A stretch of DNA of 64,000 nt, taken from contig VZTG01007782.1 of NCBI GenBank assembly GCA_013397845.1, positions 1,337,311 to 1,401,310 of the forward strand, given 5' to 3'. Under the pieces are notes generated by a model, which saw only the letters and a list, made by a program, of their open reading frames with translations, was not told the origin of the DNA and searched no databases. The translations under genes were made by a program, and so were the position numbers. This document shows, in pieces, positions 11,692 through 25,000 of this stretch (position 1 is the first letter of the stretch; every line of letters begins with the position of its first letter). The stretch comes from Melanocharis versteri (Eukaryota > Chordata > Aves > Passeriformes > Melanocharitidae).

Positions 11692-14600
11692 AATGCCAGT
11701 CAGTAATTCTTATGCAACATAACTGTTCTGACGTTCAAAGTGGTGTTTTCCCTTCTCTTCCTTTGTAATGACAGGTATGGAAGGTGGCTATTAGACAAAA
11801 CTTTTCTTTATGGGGAACCAGAAGAGTCCGGGAGTAGTCAAGTTGCTCTTGAAGTTAACAGCTACTGCAGTGCTTGCAGCCTGGCTTCTTTTTTCTCCAG
11901 ATCTGCTTCCCTGGAATATTTAAAGCCTGTTTGCTACCTTTCACGGCTTCTTTTTTCATTCCTATCAGCTGTGCTGGCATTGTTGGTTTAAAGAAAGAGG
12001 CACGAAACTAGATGCCTCCATTTCATCAACAGAAACTTCCAATTACACAGCCACCTACACACAGTTAAAGAAGAGTGCTCAAGTGATAGGCTGTAAAGAT
12101 GTCACCATGGAAGAAAGTTGATCTATTGAACCTCTGTTACTGGCAATTTTGCAGTTTACGTCAGATCTCAGCCTGAGCTGGTGGGTAGTTTAAATTATTA
12201 ACCCATACCCAGCCATGTGTGATCTGGAAATCACAAGAGATGCAAAGCCCTCCCTGCTGCACACAAGACTCTATTTAGGGTATCACATGTGCACACACAG
12301 ATCAGGTAAAGGCTCCCTCTCAGTAGCAGAAGAGCTGCTTCCTGCACAGGCAAGGAAGTGCTGCCTTGTTTTCCCTCCTGGGACAGTCTCAGGAATGATT
12401 CTCCCCTGTCCACTCTGACGTCACCAGTGCCAGTGGCATTCGGGAATGCACTAGGGCCTCTTCAGCACACACAGTCCAACTCTATTCCCAGGTGATGAAG
12501 CAGAGTAGCAGAGTAGTTACCTTTTGGTGACAATGCTTTCCCATTAAAATCTCTCTTTTCTTTCACTATGCATTGCCTGATGCTAAGTGATCATGCTAAA
12601 CACCTGGTCCAGATTTGTGACTGCATTGCTAATTTAAGTAAGCGCAGTCTGATACATAAGAAAATGGTGCTATTGCAATCACTTTAAACCTTTTATATTC
12701 TCCTTTTCAGCTGAGTCCTTTGCTTTCAAGTCTGTGACAGCAAGTGCGTTCCAAAGCACTCCTCTTGTTGCCAAAACACTGCACTGCAAGCTAAATTTGC
12801 TTCACATTAATGAAAGCAATTCTTTGTACTAGTGACTGGTCTATCATTAGTTCATAAGTGTGATAATTAGAAATAACATCTCTGACCCACTCTTACCTTC
12901 AGCTTAATGCCATGACTTCAATCAGTACAAAAGCTCTGGATGTAAGCACAGCTGTGCTCACGAGCAGTTCCTTCAGGTGGGGAATGAAGCAGGATTGAGA
13001 ACAGAGGAGACTCTTAAAACTCTATGGTTTAGCAATCAATACAAATCCCATGGGATGCACCTCTTTACACACACCAGCTCCTGAGCTTAGCCAGTGATGA
13101 AACAGGACTATGATAGGATATTTAACTATAATACAAACCAAAGGTACTGGTATAAAAAAATAACTACGGAGCCTAAAGCTTCTCTATCACCTATCTCAAA
13201 ACTGATTTTTGAGACTCAATTCTTCTGACATCCCATGGAAGAGTCCTGCACATGATTTAGGACATGACAGCACAGTATCTTAAGTGGGCAATAACTGATT
13301 TACTTGCATTATGTTTCAACAGGACAAGAGCTTGCCAGCACACCCTCCCCACCACATAAGGTGGTCGGGAAACTACAGGGAAGGGAAATGAGCTGGAATT
13401 AGCAACAACTGATAGCACCTGCCCTGCAGTGCTACAGAGGTAGCAGCCAAGCAGCAAGAGAGTCTCTGTAGGCACCTTTCTTTTTGTACCGGCTGTAAGT
13501 TGAGTGAAATCCACCATTTACAAAATTTCTGTTTTAAGGAAAAAAAAATAATTAAAACCACTGACAAAAGAGCAAATGTAATTTATATATTTAAAATTTT
13601 TCTACACACAAAAGGAAACAAATAAGTAAAAGCAAAACTTTAATATGAGAGCTGCATTCATGTCAGAGCTTCTCATACAAGTTACACTTGTTCTTCTATC
13701 TCATTATTTTTACTTTGCCTCCTTTCTGGTGTAAAGTTTTAGGCAGCCATTTACTGAAGTATCTTTGATGTCCGTAACTGGTATTAAACGCCTCATCCTG
13801 TCACACCTGCAGTAATATGTTTGCTGAATTGAAAGTAGCAGCAATCAAAACCATTAATTCATAAACTATTCAGATCAAAAGTACTGATTACTGCTCAATT
13901 CACAGGCTAGAGCTTACATTTTAATAAGAAACATTTCTTTTTTCAGTATCAAAATTCCTGACTTCAGGTGTATTTAGTTGTAAACGTCTTGTTCCAAGCT
14001 GTAATTCTTCACTAATGTTATCTTTAAAATTAGCTAAAAATTAAGTGCACTTTAGCCACTTTATTTTTTAGTGACCAGGAAAAACAAGTCAAATTCAGAA
14101 GCACCATTCAGAGGCTGGGTGGTGCTCAGTGAATGGTGCATATCCAGTCCTGTCCCATGGATTCCTATGCCACGCTACCTCTGCTTCCAGTCTTTCCTGA
14201 CATTGGGAATGGTCCCACAGTTCATAATGTGCACATTTACAAAGCATGAGCACCTCAGAGCCTGTGAGAGAACGCTGAAATCTAAAAGCATCTATCATGT
14301 GGTAAGAGCTGCATTTCTTGTGCATTTATAGGTCTGAAACGCAGCACCAGTGCAGCTACAAGTCATCTGAATGGGGGAGAATAAATCACACACTGGAATA
14401 TTTCAACAGTCTCTGAATACACAATTCTTCACATTCCAGCAGCAGCATCAATAAAAGACAAAAGAAATGCCACATTTGGTTCAAGTGCTCTAGTTCAGTG
14501 TCCTGTCTTTGATACTGGAGAGCAGTAGATGCATCAAAAAAAGCATGCAATAAACTCAATAATTGTTAAAAACCTACTGCCTGCCTTACGCCCTTAGCAC

Positions 14601-15653
14601 AAGGGTTTGCACCACTATGAACAAGGGCTGGGGTTTTTCCCCTCATTTCTTCCCTATATTCATTCTCTCCCACTCTCACATTTCTTTACCTTCCCTTCTC
14701 CCAGCCTCTGCATCCTCTCAGGGATTAGAGATAACCAGAATGCCTCCCAGTGTCTCACTCCAGCAGACATGGGAGCAGCAGGCAGGAGAGAGGGGTGCCT
14801 CAGTGCAGCACTGCCCTTCCAGCAGGATGATCTGGTTCTGAGGCAGCCTGGCTGCAGCTTCACCTTGCAGTTGCCCATCTCACCCTGCAAGGATCAGGAG
14901 CCAGCCAGGGAAAAGCTGTAGCTCTGAAGGACAAGGGCCCAAAGCCCCTTTTGGACCTCTGTTTCTAGAAGAACTAACAAAAAGTTGATGTTGAGGGCTG
15001 GGAGGAATGCAGTTCTCATGGCAGGGTGAGCTACTGCCACGTGCATGGCTTGTACCCATTTCTGTAAGCAAAGTTTACACTGAGGGAACACAAAAGCAAC
15101 TCTGTGCTAGAAATGTATATGAGATGACACTTTTATTATTATGCACAATTTGTATCATTCACAGCTTACTGGTCTGTAGTCCTAGAACGAAGTGGCAATG
15201 TACAGTAGCAAACTGAAATGACTTTGCATTGACAGTGAAAATAAATCACATTTTAATGTTACATCACACTACTCATTGCATCTCAGTAGACACAGATAGT
15301 ATAGAATAAATAATAATAATTCTCATATATTGAGAGCTCCAGGATCTTTCCCAGACATTTCCCTTACTTGCATCTAGAGTGCATGTCTTTAAACTGAAGT
15401 CAAAAAAACACAAAGCAACTAAAAAATTCAAGAGAGAAGCGTGCAGCTGAAACAGCCACAGGTTTCAGACTTCCACAGATACTGCTTTTTGTTTTAAACT
15501 CAACAGTCTCTGAAAAGAATTACACAGCAGTGTAATTTTATATTTCAAGTCGTACCTCAGCTTTTAAGAATTGGAAAGAAAACTAACAGAACTAAAATGT
15601 ATTTAATTATAATCAGTAAGTATTTCTTCACTAATTACTAGGTATTTCTTTAC
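11692..15653. other. Tail-to-tail interval between LHCGR and GTF2A1L
   Basis: About 4 kb separating the two convergent 3' ends. It is AT-rich, with no recognised gene or repeat family. Small ORFs on both strands look random. Part of it may be extended 3'UTR of either gene. Confidence 0.6.
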
Positions 15654-15659
15654 TTTATT
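15654..15659 (-). terminator. GTF2A1L: GTF2A1L candidate polyadenylation signal
   Basis: TTTATT on the + strand is AATAAA on the gene strand, about 320 bases past the stop codon. It is the first canonical hexamer downstream. Choice among further signals is not determined. Confidence 0.4.
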
Positions 15660-15979
15660 GAATTACAAACATATAACATTTCAAACTTTAAAGCTATTCA
15701 TTCCAATGATGATTCTTCGTTGGAAAAAATGAAATAATCAGAAAAGAACAGCAAACACAGCCGAGTAGCTAACAGTACAGTGGTTTAGTTTGCAAACTAA
15801 ACAGATTAACAACACAAATTAACAGCACAGATTTTGTATATTTTTTATCACAGCTTTGTTGTTTTGAGGGTTTTTTTGTTTGGTTTTTTTATGGCACAAC
15901 AAAAGAAAGTCCAGTTGTTTCACAGAAGGCTTATAAGGAAATAATGCCACAGTCTTCAAGGACATTCTGGAGTGAGGCT

Positions 15980-16087
15980 TCACCACTCTGCATCTCCAGT
16001 GGCTTTTGCAAACACATGGTCTTTACCCTCAATGGACATCACTCCATGTTTTAAGTAGAACTTCCATTTGTTCTTAGTTCGATGGAT
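15980..16087 (-). CDS. GTF2A1L: GTF2A1L exon 8 (C-terminal TFIIA beta-barrel, stop)
   Basis: Encodes IHRTKNKWKFYLKHGVMSIE ... FAKATGDAEW and TGA at 15982-15980. The acceptor is CGTCAG. This is the most conserved block of the TFIIA large-subunit family; the terminal GDAEW is invariant in human ALF and close to GEAEW in GTF2A1. Confidence 0.96.
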   Translation of the reverse strand: MHRTKNKWKFYLKHGVMSIEGKDHVFAKATGDAEW

Positions 16088-19000
16088 CTGACGAAAAATA
16101 ATAATCAAAATCAATGCCACCACAAATATACATTAGACCATTCATTAAAAAAAAAAATTAAGACTTAAGCACAACCTGTTTTACACACCTGGTTTTTATT
16201 TTAAAATCCTTATGGCTCAGAATATTCAATGGAAGCACCATCCTTCCATTGTTTATAAAGAACTCCTTGCCCTCTCAAGAGAGAAAGCTCCTCAATCTTG
16301 CCCTGTCCTGTCCCATTCTCCTCTGCCTCAACTTCTCCCAAAAAGTGTTACCTGTGACAGCGCAACACCAGCAGGACAAGACAGCAGTAATGGGGCAACC
16401 CCAAAACACAGCACACCTGGCAAACCAGCATATCTTAACTAAAATGCAGTGTTTTCCTTTCCACATGGCAAAGCAATATTGCATGCACAGAGGTGTTACG
16501 AACAGGCTAAAAGCATCACAACTTGGCTTAAAAGCAAATACTGCCATCAAAAAAAAAAAAAGTAAGAAAGAATTTGCATATTCTGCTTCATTTTAAAGGC
16601 CTGTAAAAGACCTATACTGCAGAAAGTTTTGTTTGATACTTAAAGGAGGAATTTTAAATATATCTAGAAAATTCCTTGAATTTTCAGCATCAGTCTATTT
16701 TCAATTCCAGAAAGAAAAGAAACAGGACAGCAATTTCACCAACAACATTGTCTTAAAGGTAACAAGGTAATTGAAGAGATAACTGTTTTTATCTACTTTC
16801 TACTGGGCCTACATGTTTTATTAAATCTGTATTGGAAAGGGGAAAGTTACCAATATCTTTGCCCAGCTTCTGTAACTGTCAATTTCTAATAACATCTGAT
16901 ATTAAATTTCCTATAAGACATGCCCAATGCTGACCTTCCTAGTAGTTTCTTTTAGATTTTCCAGCAATTTTTCAGCTTATTTCAGACAAAACTTGCTCTA
17001 GGTAACAGTATGCACTACCTATAGCAACTGTAACATCTGAGTTCTGAAGCTTCAAAACTTGGTGTGCCTTTCAATACAATACAGACAGCGATGACTTCAT
17101 TTCAGAGGCATTTTCCACACATATCCCTATAGCTTTCCAAAATAACTGGTTTCAGGAACACTCAATCTGTCACAGTTTTATAGGGACAATTTTATTAGCA
17201 CCTCCCTGTTTCCTAAACCACAGACAACCATTAAGGCAGGCCTAGTTAGACACACTAAAAGTTACCACTAGTCACTTTTGAAAGAATATTTAAAAAAAAA
17301 AAGGCACACTCTTAAACAAACTACAGCCAGATTTTTCCATATTTCCTTTAAAATAAAATATGCACTTTTTTTATCTTTTAAATTACTGATATGTAAGCAT
17401 CCAAAACCGTACTATAGCTAAAAGGACTTAATTTGATCTTCAGGAGTTCAAGATAAGGTTGAATTTTAAACATTAAAATGAAGGAGGACAAAAAGGCACT
17501 TAACGACTACTTTGTTTTTCAGACAAAACAAAATTCTGGTAGGAGAATCTCTCAGTAAGCACTACAAAGACAAAAAAAATGTAAAAGAAAGTACACACAC
17601 TCCTCTTTCTGTTATCCATTTTAAAAGCCTTAATTCACGGCTGAATATGCCGACATACATCCACGGAGATGTTGATCTCACTTAAAATTTAAGGAAGTAA
17701 ACAAGCTTTTGCACCTTTACAAATCATAATTTTGCAAGACTTGTTGTTCCCTTTTCCTTTAATAGGCCATTATGATTATCCTCTTTTCAGAAAACAGCAG
17801 TAAAGTCTTCAGACTATTGTCAGCTAAACACATCATTTAAACACTCTATTACAGCATTAGAGTTTCTTTAAAAGGCACTGACAGTAGAGCAGACCTGGAT
17901 TTGCTAAAGATATTATTTAGGATGATGAAGGAACAAAGATAAAAGGGTATTACTGTTTACCTTTTCATACTGACAAACTATCACATTGTCGGTGTCAAAC
18001 AAGTCTGCAATGTCCTGTTCGCTGACATCATCGCCAGAGTTTAAGGGGTCCTAGAGATTAAAATTCTCTTTTATACACTCTTTCAGAATAGCATTGAATA
18101 TGCTTGGAATTAAACAGACTTAGAACAATAAAGTTACCACTGTAAAAATCAAGACCTAGAGGCTGTGAAGACCACGTTGCACCAACCTCATTTACAAGTA
18201 CCTTTTACATGCTTGCATTCGCAAGACCCAAAAGCACCCTAAACAAAAGCACAGATCAAAAAAGCAAAATTGCTAACTGATGAAGCAGATCCCAGTAACT
18301 GAAATACTGATCAAGTTGTATTTCATACGAAATCCAAATGCTACGATTCTCCTGTGAACAAACCCATAGAATACAAAATTGCGTATCTTTAAGAAAAAGG
18401 AAAGCCTAGGAAACACAGGAAACTAGACAAAGAACAATGTTCTTGTATCACACTGTTCTCTGTCTAATCCCCTGTGGTCCTTCAGAAGGACAGGAAACTA
18501 GATTTGTATCCTGATTTTATTTAAATAAATCTTATTTAAATCTAATTCTTTAAATAGTATCTTACTTAAGTAAAAAGCAGAACTCCATTCCATGGAAGGC
18601 CAGGATTTTACAATAAAACTTTAATTCTGATAGCTAAGTATTTTAATTCATCCAATAAACAAATGACTTTCCAAGAGTTCTTTCACTTGTCCACACTCCT
18701 CAGTATGAGCTTTCGAGTAATTTCTCAGCAGTACCTCCTATCTCCAGAGGTTTGTAACTTCACTGTGCATGCCCTGCATTAAACTAACCAAGAACTGTTC
18801 TAGGTCCAACAATTCAACAGTCAGGAGAGATCTAATACTGTTATGTGCTTCTAAAGGCTTAAAAGTAAATTACCTCCTCAACTATATCTATCTGGAGGTC
18901 TTCATTGTCCCCATCACTGCAGCTGGACTCCATGTTTGAAGAACTGTCACATTCTTCATCATACTCTTCCTCATCATCCAGAACTCTTAGATCCTCTGAG

Positions 19001-22000
19001 TCAATAAAGCCAATGAATTCATTCTCTTCTTTGTCTTTTGTATGTGGCATTTGTTCCTTGGACAAAACATCCCCAGTGCCATCGAGCTGACTTATGCCTT
19101 CAAGGTCACTGCAGAGATCCTTCTCCAGGGGTAAATCAGATTTCGTCTGCGTGGGTTCCACGGGACAGGAATGAAAGAGACCAGAGACAGCTTGTCAGTT
19201 AAGACCACAATGACAGCCACGTTCAGCACAAAGCCTGAGGTTTTTGTTTAATAAACCAACAAGCTTGGGGCACTGAAATGAGAGCTTCAGGTCCTACTTG
19301 TAAGCCCTGAGTACATTTGCAAACACTGTGTTGCATCTAACTTTAAATGGAACCCAGGTCAAATATTCCTGTCAGCAATACAGAAAAAAATTTTCTTAGA
19401 CTTTTTCTCTAAACACCCTTGTACTCAAAAAACTCTAAAACAAAGGCAATCAAGTGGGCCTTTAGAATGTCTACTGTGGAAAAAAAAAAAAGCTACTCCT
19501 CCACCCCCAAAAATAGCATTTTTCATTTTTGACATAAAAGTCAAGACAAACTGATCCCTCTCCCTCAACTCATTCAAAATGCTTTGTTTAAATAAGATAT
19601 AAAAAGCAGGGAGAGACAGTAAATATTTCAGTACTTCAAGTTACTGTTCATAAAGTGCTAGAATTCCTAAACAGTGCATTCACAGGAGCATAAAAGGGCT
19701 TTAAGGTTGCAGCCATCTTCAGTTTCTCATTAAATCTTTATTGTAGCACTTAATTCCCATCCACATACACTTTCTAGTTCAAGAAAATAACACTTTGTTT
19801 TGACCTCCCATTCCCACTACACAGTCTTCATCACGCTGCCATCAGAGTTCAGATGAGCAACATGACACGCTTTCTATTTACAGACATTTGCCTTTACTGT
19901 CATTAAATTTGCATTTAATAAATTTGTCTCAATCACATATGAGCACTACAACTCGAAGTCAGCCAGCCAGCCTGAACTTCAAACATCTGCAAATAATTTC
20001 TGGAACTAAAATTAGATGAGGTCAGGAAAGCAGCTTGTTAATTAAAATCATCCGAGTTTCCCACACAGCTCTAGCTGAGTTCTAGTTTGTCCAGGACTTT
20101 TTCCCCAAGGAAATACATTTTCTTCAAGTAGATTTTCACTTATCAAATTTGACTTTTCATCCTGAATGCATTTTTAATACAACCTTAATGCTCTTCACAC
20201 ATTTCAAGTTAAAATTAATCCCAGCTGATACTGCAAAAGCACTTTACCCTCAACTGACCAGTACCCATACGCAGATCAGTGTCAGAATATGGAAGTTCTC
20301 GAGGAGTCTTTCATGTCTGCTTAGTCACAAAAAACCCCTATGATTCTCAAAATTAATCAGTAATTCTAATACATTCTATCTATCCATTACATTTTGAGTA
20401 TTTTTAAATTTATATTCTCATCGATCACAGTATTTTAGCAGTAGTTTAGACAAATTCTTAAATGTAAAAACAAGCAGTCAGCTATTGCTATACTAAACAA
20501 GCTTAAGAATTAACCACAAAATCAAAATAATTTTTGTTCTTCTCATTTAGAGGTGCTAATCGTGACTCAGAGATGTGTTCAAACCACCACCTCTAACAGA
20601 TGTATCTTCATCAGCTGAGAAACAAAAGGCCTTACCTTGTCAGAGGCAGCAATGCTGCCCTGATCCTTTAGAAATACATTTTCATCCAAACCTCCCCCTG
20701 CAATAATCAGGTCAATGATATCATCAGACACCTGCTGCTGCAGCAGCTCCGGATGCTCCATGTCCAGCTGCCCCTCCACATCCAGCAGGACACTGCTCGA
20801 GCTGCTTGCCAAGGATTCATCGACAAAAAGTCCTTCAGAGCATTCTGGAGTAAACACAGCTGTGTGAAGGTTGCCACGCTGGGATTTTTCTGTGGATTCA
20901 CCGCACTGATTCAACACCGCATTAATTTCAAATTCCTGCAGACTCACAGAAGGCTGCTGGACCAAGGTAGCAGAGTTCTCCAGGTGTTGTTTTTCCACAA
21001 AGCTTGGTTTAAACAGCACAGCCTGTTGGACAGCAGTCTCCTGGGGCTGCAGTGTTTCACCAGCTGCATGGGCAGCAGATGCATTCACCTGTGCGACACT
21101 GGCAAGGCTGGCCTGCAGAACTGGAGCTTGCCCCAGGGGATGGAACACCTGCTGCACAGGGTAATGGAGAATGCTTCCATCTCCTGAGGCCTGTGTGACC
21201 ACAACAGGCACGTTCACCTGGTAAAGCTGTCCTGCAGAGAGAAGAGAAACACTGCTTCAGCAGGTGAAACTACAGGCTCGTCCAGGCCACTGACCTGGCA
21301 CCACTAAAAACAAGAGCAAACACTAGGGCAAACTATGAGAAAAAAAGGATTTTTACAAAACAAAACTCTCCTCGAGCACAATTCCAGCCCTTGAAAATCA
21401 GGCATTCAGAAACATTCTGAATCATGGCTTCCATCCAGTCCATCATGTTTAATACCTCTTTTTGGGTTTGGCCTACACAGTACCCTGTAAGTTCAATAAT
21501 TTAACTACATCCTGGATTTACAATAAATAAACAAATAAATAAATAAATACCCTGTTTTGAATTTTTTCCATGTCATTTCAGAAACTAAGGAATACAAGAT
21601 GAAACAGTAAACTAGTCCATAACTACAGAGAGAGTTCATTCCTTTAAGGACCTTTAGGTATTCTCTCTAAAAAAACGGCCTATTTTAGTTAAAACAACCC
21701 AAACAACTCCCAATTTATTTATCTTTTCTTAAGTAAACCACTCCAAATACTGAATGCTTAAAGTTATTATTATCAGCATTAGAACTGAGATGCCAGAGCC
21801 AAGTTCTAAATTTCATTTGATTTTTCTTCTCCCCACACATATGCTCATGCAGACAGTCACTGGTACCAGTCTATAGGTCTCTTAACATCAGGAATTATAC
21901 CAACTAGCGACATCAGTTTTCATCAAAGAGCAGCTGTTTGAGGGAAGAGTCAACGACTGAACTAAGCCTTCCACTGATCACACCTAAGCAGTACGAGCAC

Positions 22001-25000
22001 GTTTTTGTACAAGCAGTACAGGCAGTTTTATCAGCAAAAGAATGGGATCAAAAAGGCTAATGGATAGTTGGGGTTTATTTGAATAAGAAATCAATTTGTC
22101 TCTGAAGCACCAGAGTGCCTTTAGGTTTTTGAAAACAGAAGATTGTCCCAGAGAGACAGGGAGAAGGAGATACCTGTGTCTGGGCTGACAAAGGAAAACA
22201 CTTGTTACAAGTTGTAAAACTGACCCACCAACTAATCAATGCAGTTACTTCCCTCAAGCAGCCACTACAAACACAAAGTACAAAGGAAGAGGAAGGTAAC
22301 TGGCTCTACCCACTTTAACTTCTCATTTATTTCATCTACTGTCCCTGGCACTGCCTTTCAACACCTCCAGGGCACTGCAAGGTTTGACATCTCCTCATTA
22401 CCCTCACCTGGTGCTGGCTGCAGCATCACTCCAGCTGGCATCTGTAAAGGATAAGCAACACAGGAAGGCAGAGCAAGAGTCACACCCACTCGTGGGAGCC
22501 CCTGCAACACAAGAGCTGGGTTTAGGCAGGAACAGGGCACGGAGTGCCACACCTGGAACATCCACATGAAACACAGAGGAGGCCTCTCTGTGGTCATCTT
22601 CACTGGAAAGCTGCATCATGCTTTTGAGACTTAGATGAGTATTATTCTGCACTGACAGTGATGACCTGCCCCAAGCGTTTCCTACTTTCCAGCTATCACA
22701 CTCCCTTTTTGTTAAGGCAACATTTTCCATATCCCCTCAATGCACTCACCATCCAGAAAGGTATTTTTCTACTCAAAGTCACTTCTATCTAAGTTCACAC
22801 ATTACTCCACACAGCACAGGTTTCTTGCCTAGGCCTGTGAAGTCACTTCATATTCTTTTTTCCTCCTGGGAAGCAAGGAGGTGGATATACAGCTCCCCTT
22901 CAATCTAACTGTTCTGAGGAAATCCAAATTTTAAATCAAGAAACTCACATATTGCACAAACATCTTCCCAATATTATATTTCAATCTGACAAGCTACTTA
23001 GCTTGAGGCTCAGGAGGCACTCAGTAAGTTCATCAAGACCTGGCAATTAGTGGCTGCTCCCCAAAGAAATTTTGCTATGCTCAGAGTTCAGAACTTGTCA
23101 ATTATAAAAACACTCGTTTTCCTTCTGGATGATTCCTACACCGCACAGAAAATGCTGCCCCCAGCTTCACTAGTGATAGTATTTCCCAGCCACACACTAT
23201 TTTAACAACCAGTAATATTTTTTTTAAGTATATGTAGCTGTGCATTTCCACTACACCTTCATCCTACAGGCTAAATACATGCAGCTCTGTCTTCCAACAC
23301 ACTTCTGGCTTCGCTTCTTGCAGAACCAGCAGGTACATCCCACCCTTTTTCAGTGCCCCAACAGAAGCAGCAATGTTACAACTCTCCCTCTTGAAGCCTG
23401 TTAATAACTGGCAAACAATTTTAACAGTTTAGGAGTTCAACATAATCAAAATTGAAGTCAAACATCACTACAGCTACATACCCGTTTTGCTGCTGTGAAA
23501 TGCTGAAAACCTCTGCCAGCTTGGATGACAAAAGAAGCTATAAAAAAAAAAAGCCATTTTACAAAGAACATTAATTTCTTGGATACAGTTATCTTTCAAT
23601 AATTTACAGCAAACATGGGTGAAACTAAAGCGATCTAACTTCAGTTCATACTCATTAGGGAGGACAAGTATTGCCTTGTCAACTTGAGGAAAACATGCAA
23701 GCATTTTTTTGCAGCAGAGCAAATCCAATGATGCTGAAAGTAGGAACATTAAGATAAGATTTTCAAAAGCACTCAATACTGACTTCCATGGGAGAAAAAA
23801 GGGCAAAGGGAAAACTCTCCCAGGCTTTTGGAAGCAAACAATTTAGGTAGCCCTAACTACTTTGAAAATCTCTAGCCACAGGGCAATTCAAATCCTCTTT
23901 TTAAAAACAAATAGATAGATTTACTCACCTCAATAGATTGCTTTGCCTTAGTATTGCCCTTTAAAAACTTAAGAGTAAGAAGCTAATGCTCATTAAATAT
24001 AAAACCTCCAATAGCCTGCAAACACAAAAGTTTATTCCCTTCAGTCACGTGGAACAAATAAAACACCTGCCTCCAAAAACAGTTCATTTAACTAGGAAGG
24101 AAAACTGTAAAAAAAAAACAAACAAACAAACAAAACAAAAAAAAAAAGGAAGAAAAGAGAGGGAAAAAAAACCAACGCAGATCCACAGATAAAGAATGCC
24201 TGTCCAAGCTTGAAATACACTACAACACAGATTTTCATTAAATCATCTCATAAGGGTTTTCTCCTCTATGGGCAAAGGTCCTAACAGCCTCTCACTTTGG
24301 GATAAGTCTCAGCTGAGTGCTACACTCTACTACAACAATACCACAGTGGTCAGCTGGACTTCATTGGGAAGAATAAGCCCTGATGTCAGAGGCTGTGTGA
24401 AAGTCAAGTACTCCTCTGCAACAGGAACGCTGCTTTCGGAAAAACTAACTGAAAGAAAAACCAAAAAGCTTCCTCTCTTCTGTTTGAGCAAGGGATTACC
24501 TTTTAACAAATTGAGAACCAGATTAAACCCCAACCTGACAGCAGAGCTGCACGGCACAAACGAGCCATAAAACCTCTGCACACATCAGGACACACATCGA
24601 AAGGGGAAGCAGGAGCTTAGCCCCGCAAGTAAATTTGCAACTGAAGGGCTACACTATGGGACTGCAGACAAGAAGGGTAAAACTCTCTGCATTTTGCTAC
24701 TGGAAATGAGCAGCTGATCAAGAGCATGTTGACAGAATTCTATTAGTTTATCAAAGTTTAACTCATCATTTATTGGCCAAATTCTGCCTTCAAATAATTG
24801 CTGTTCCACGTCAAACTAGATAGATACATAAGCATCACAAGACAAGATTATTTCAAGTCTTCCAAAAATATCCATGAATCACTGAGATATTCTTAAATGG
24901 CATTTTGTGTCCAACAGCATCTGACCTGCTGAGGTCTGCGAAACGCTGTGAGAACTGTGCGGCAGCTGCAGGCTGAACCGTGGAGAACAGTGGCTATGTT

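Noticed and set aside
22516..22730. Upstream minus-strand frame containing FHVDVPGVAL, loosely like human IHVPAGVTL
   Set aside because: The true match YPLQMPAGVMLQ lies in exon 4 (22408-22515); the other frame has no suitable acceptor or phase.
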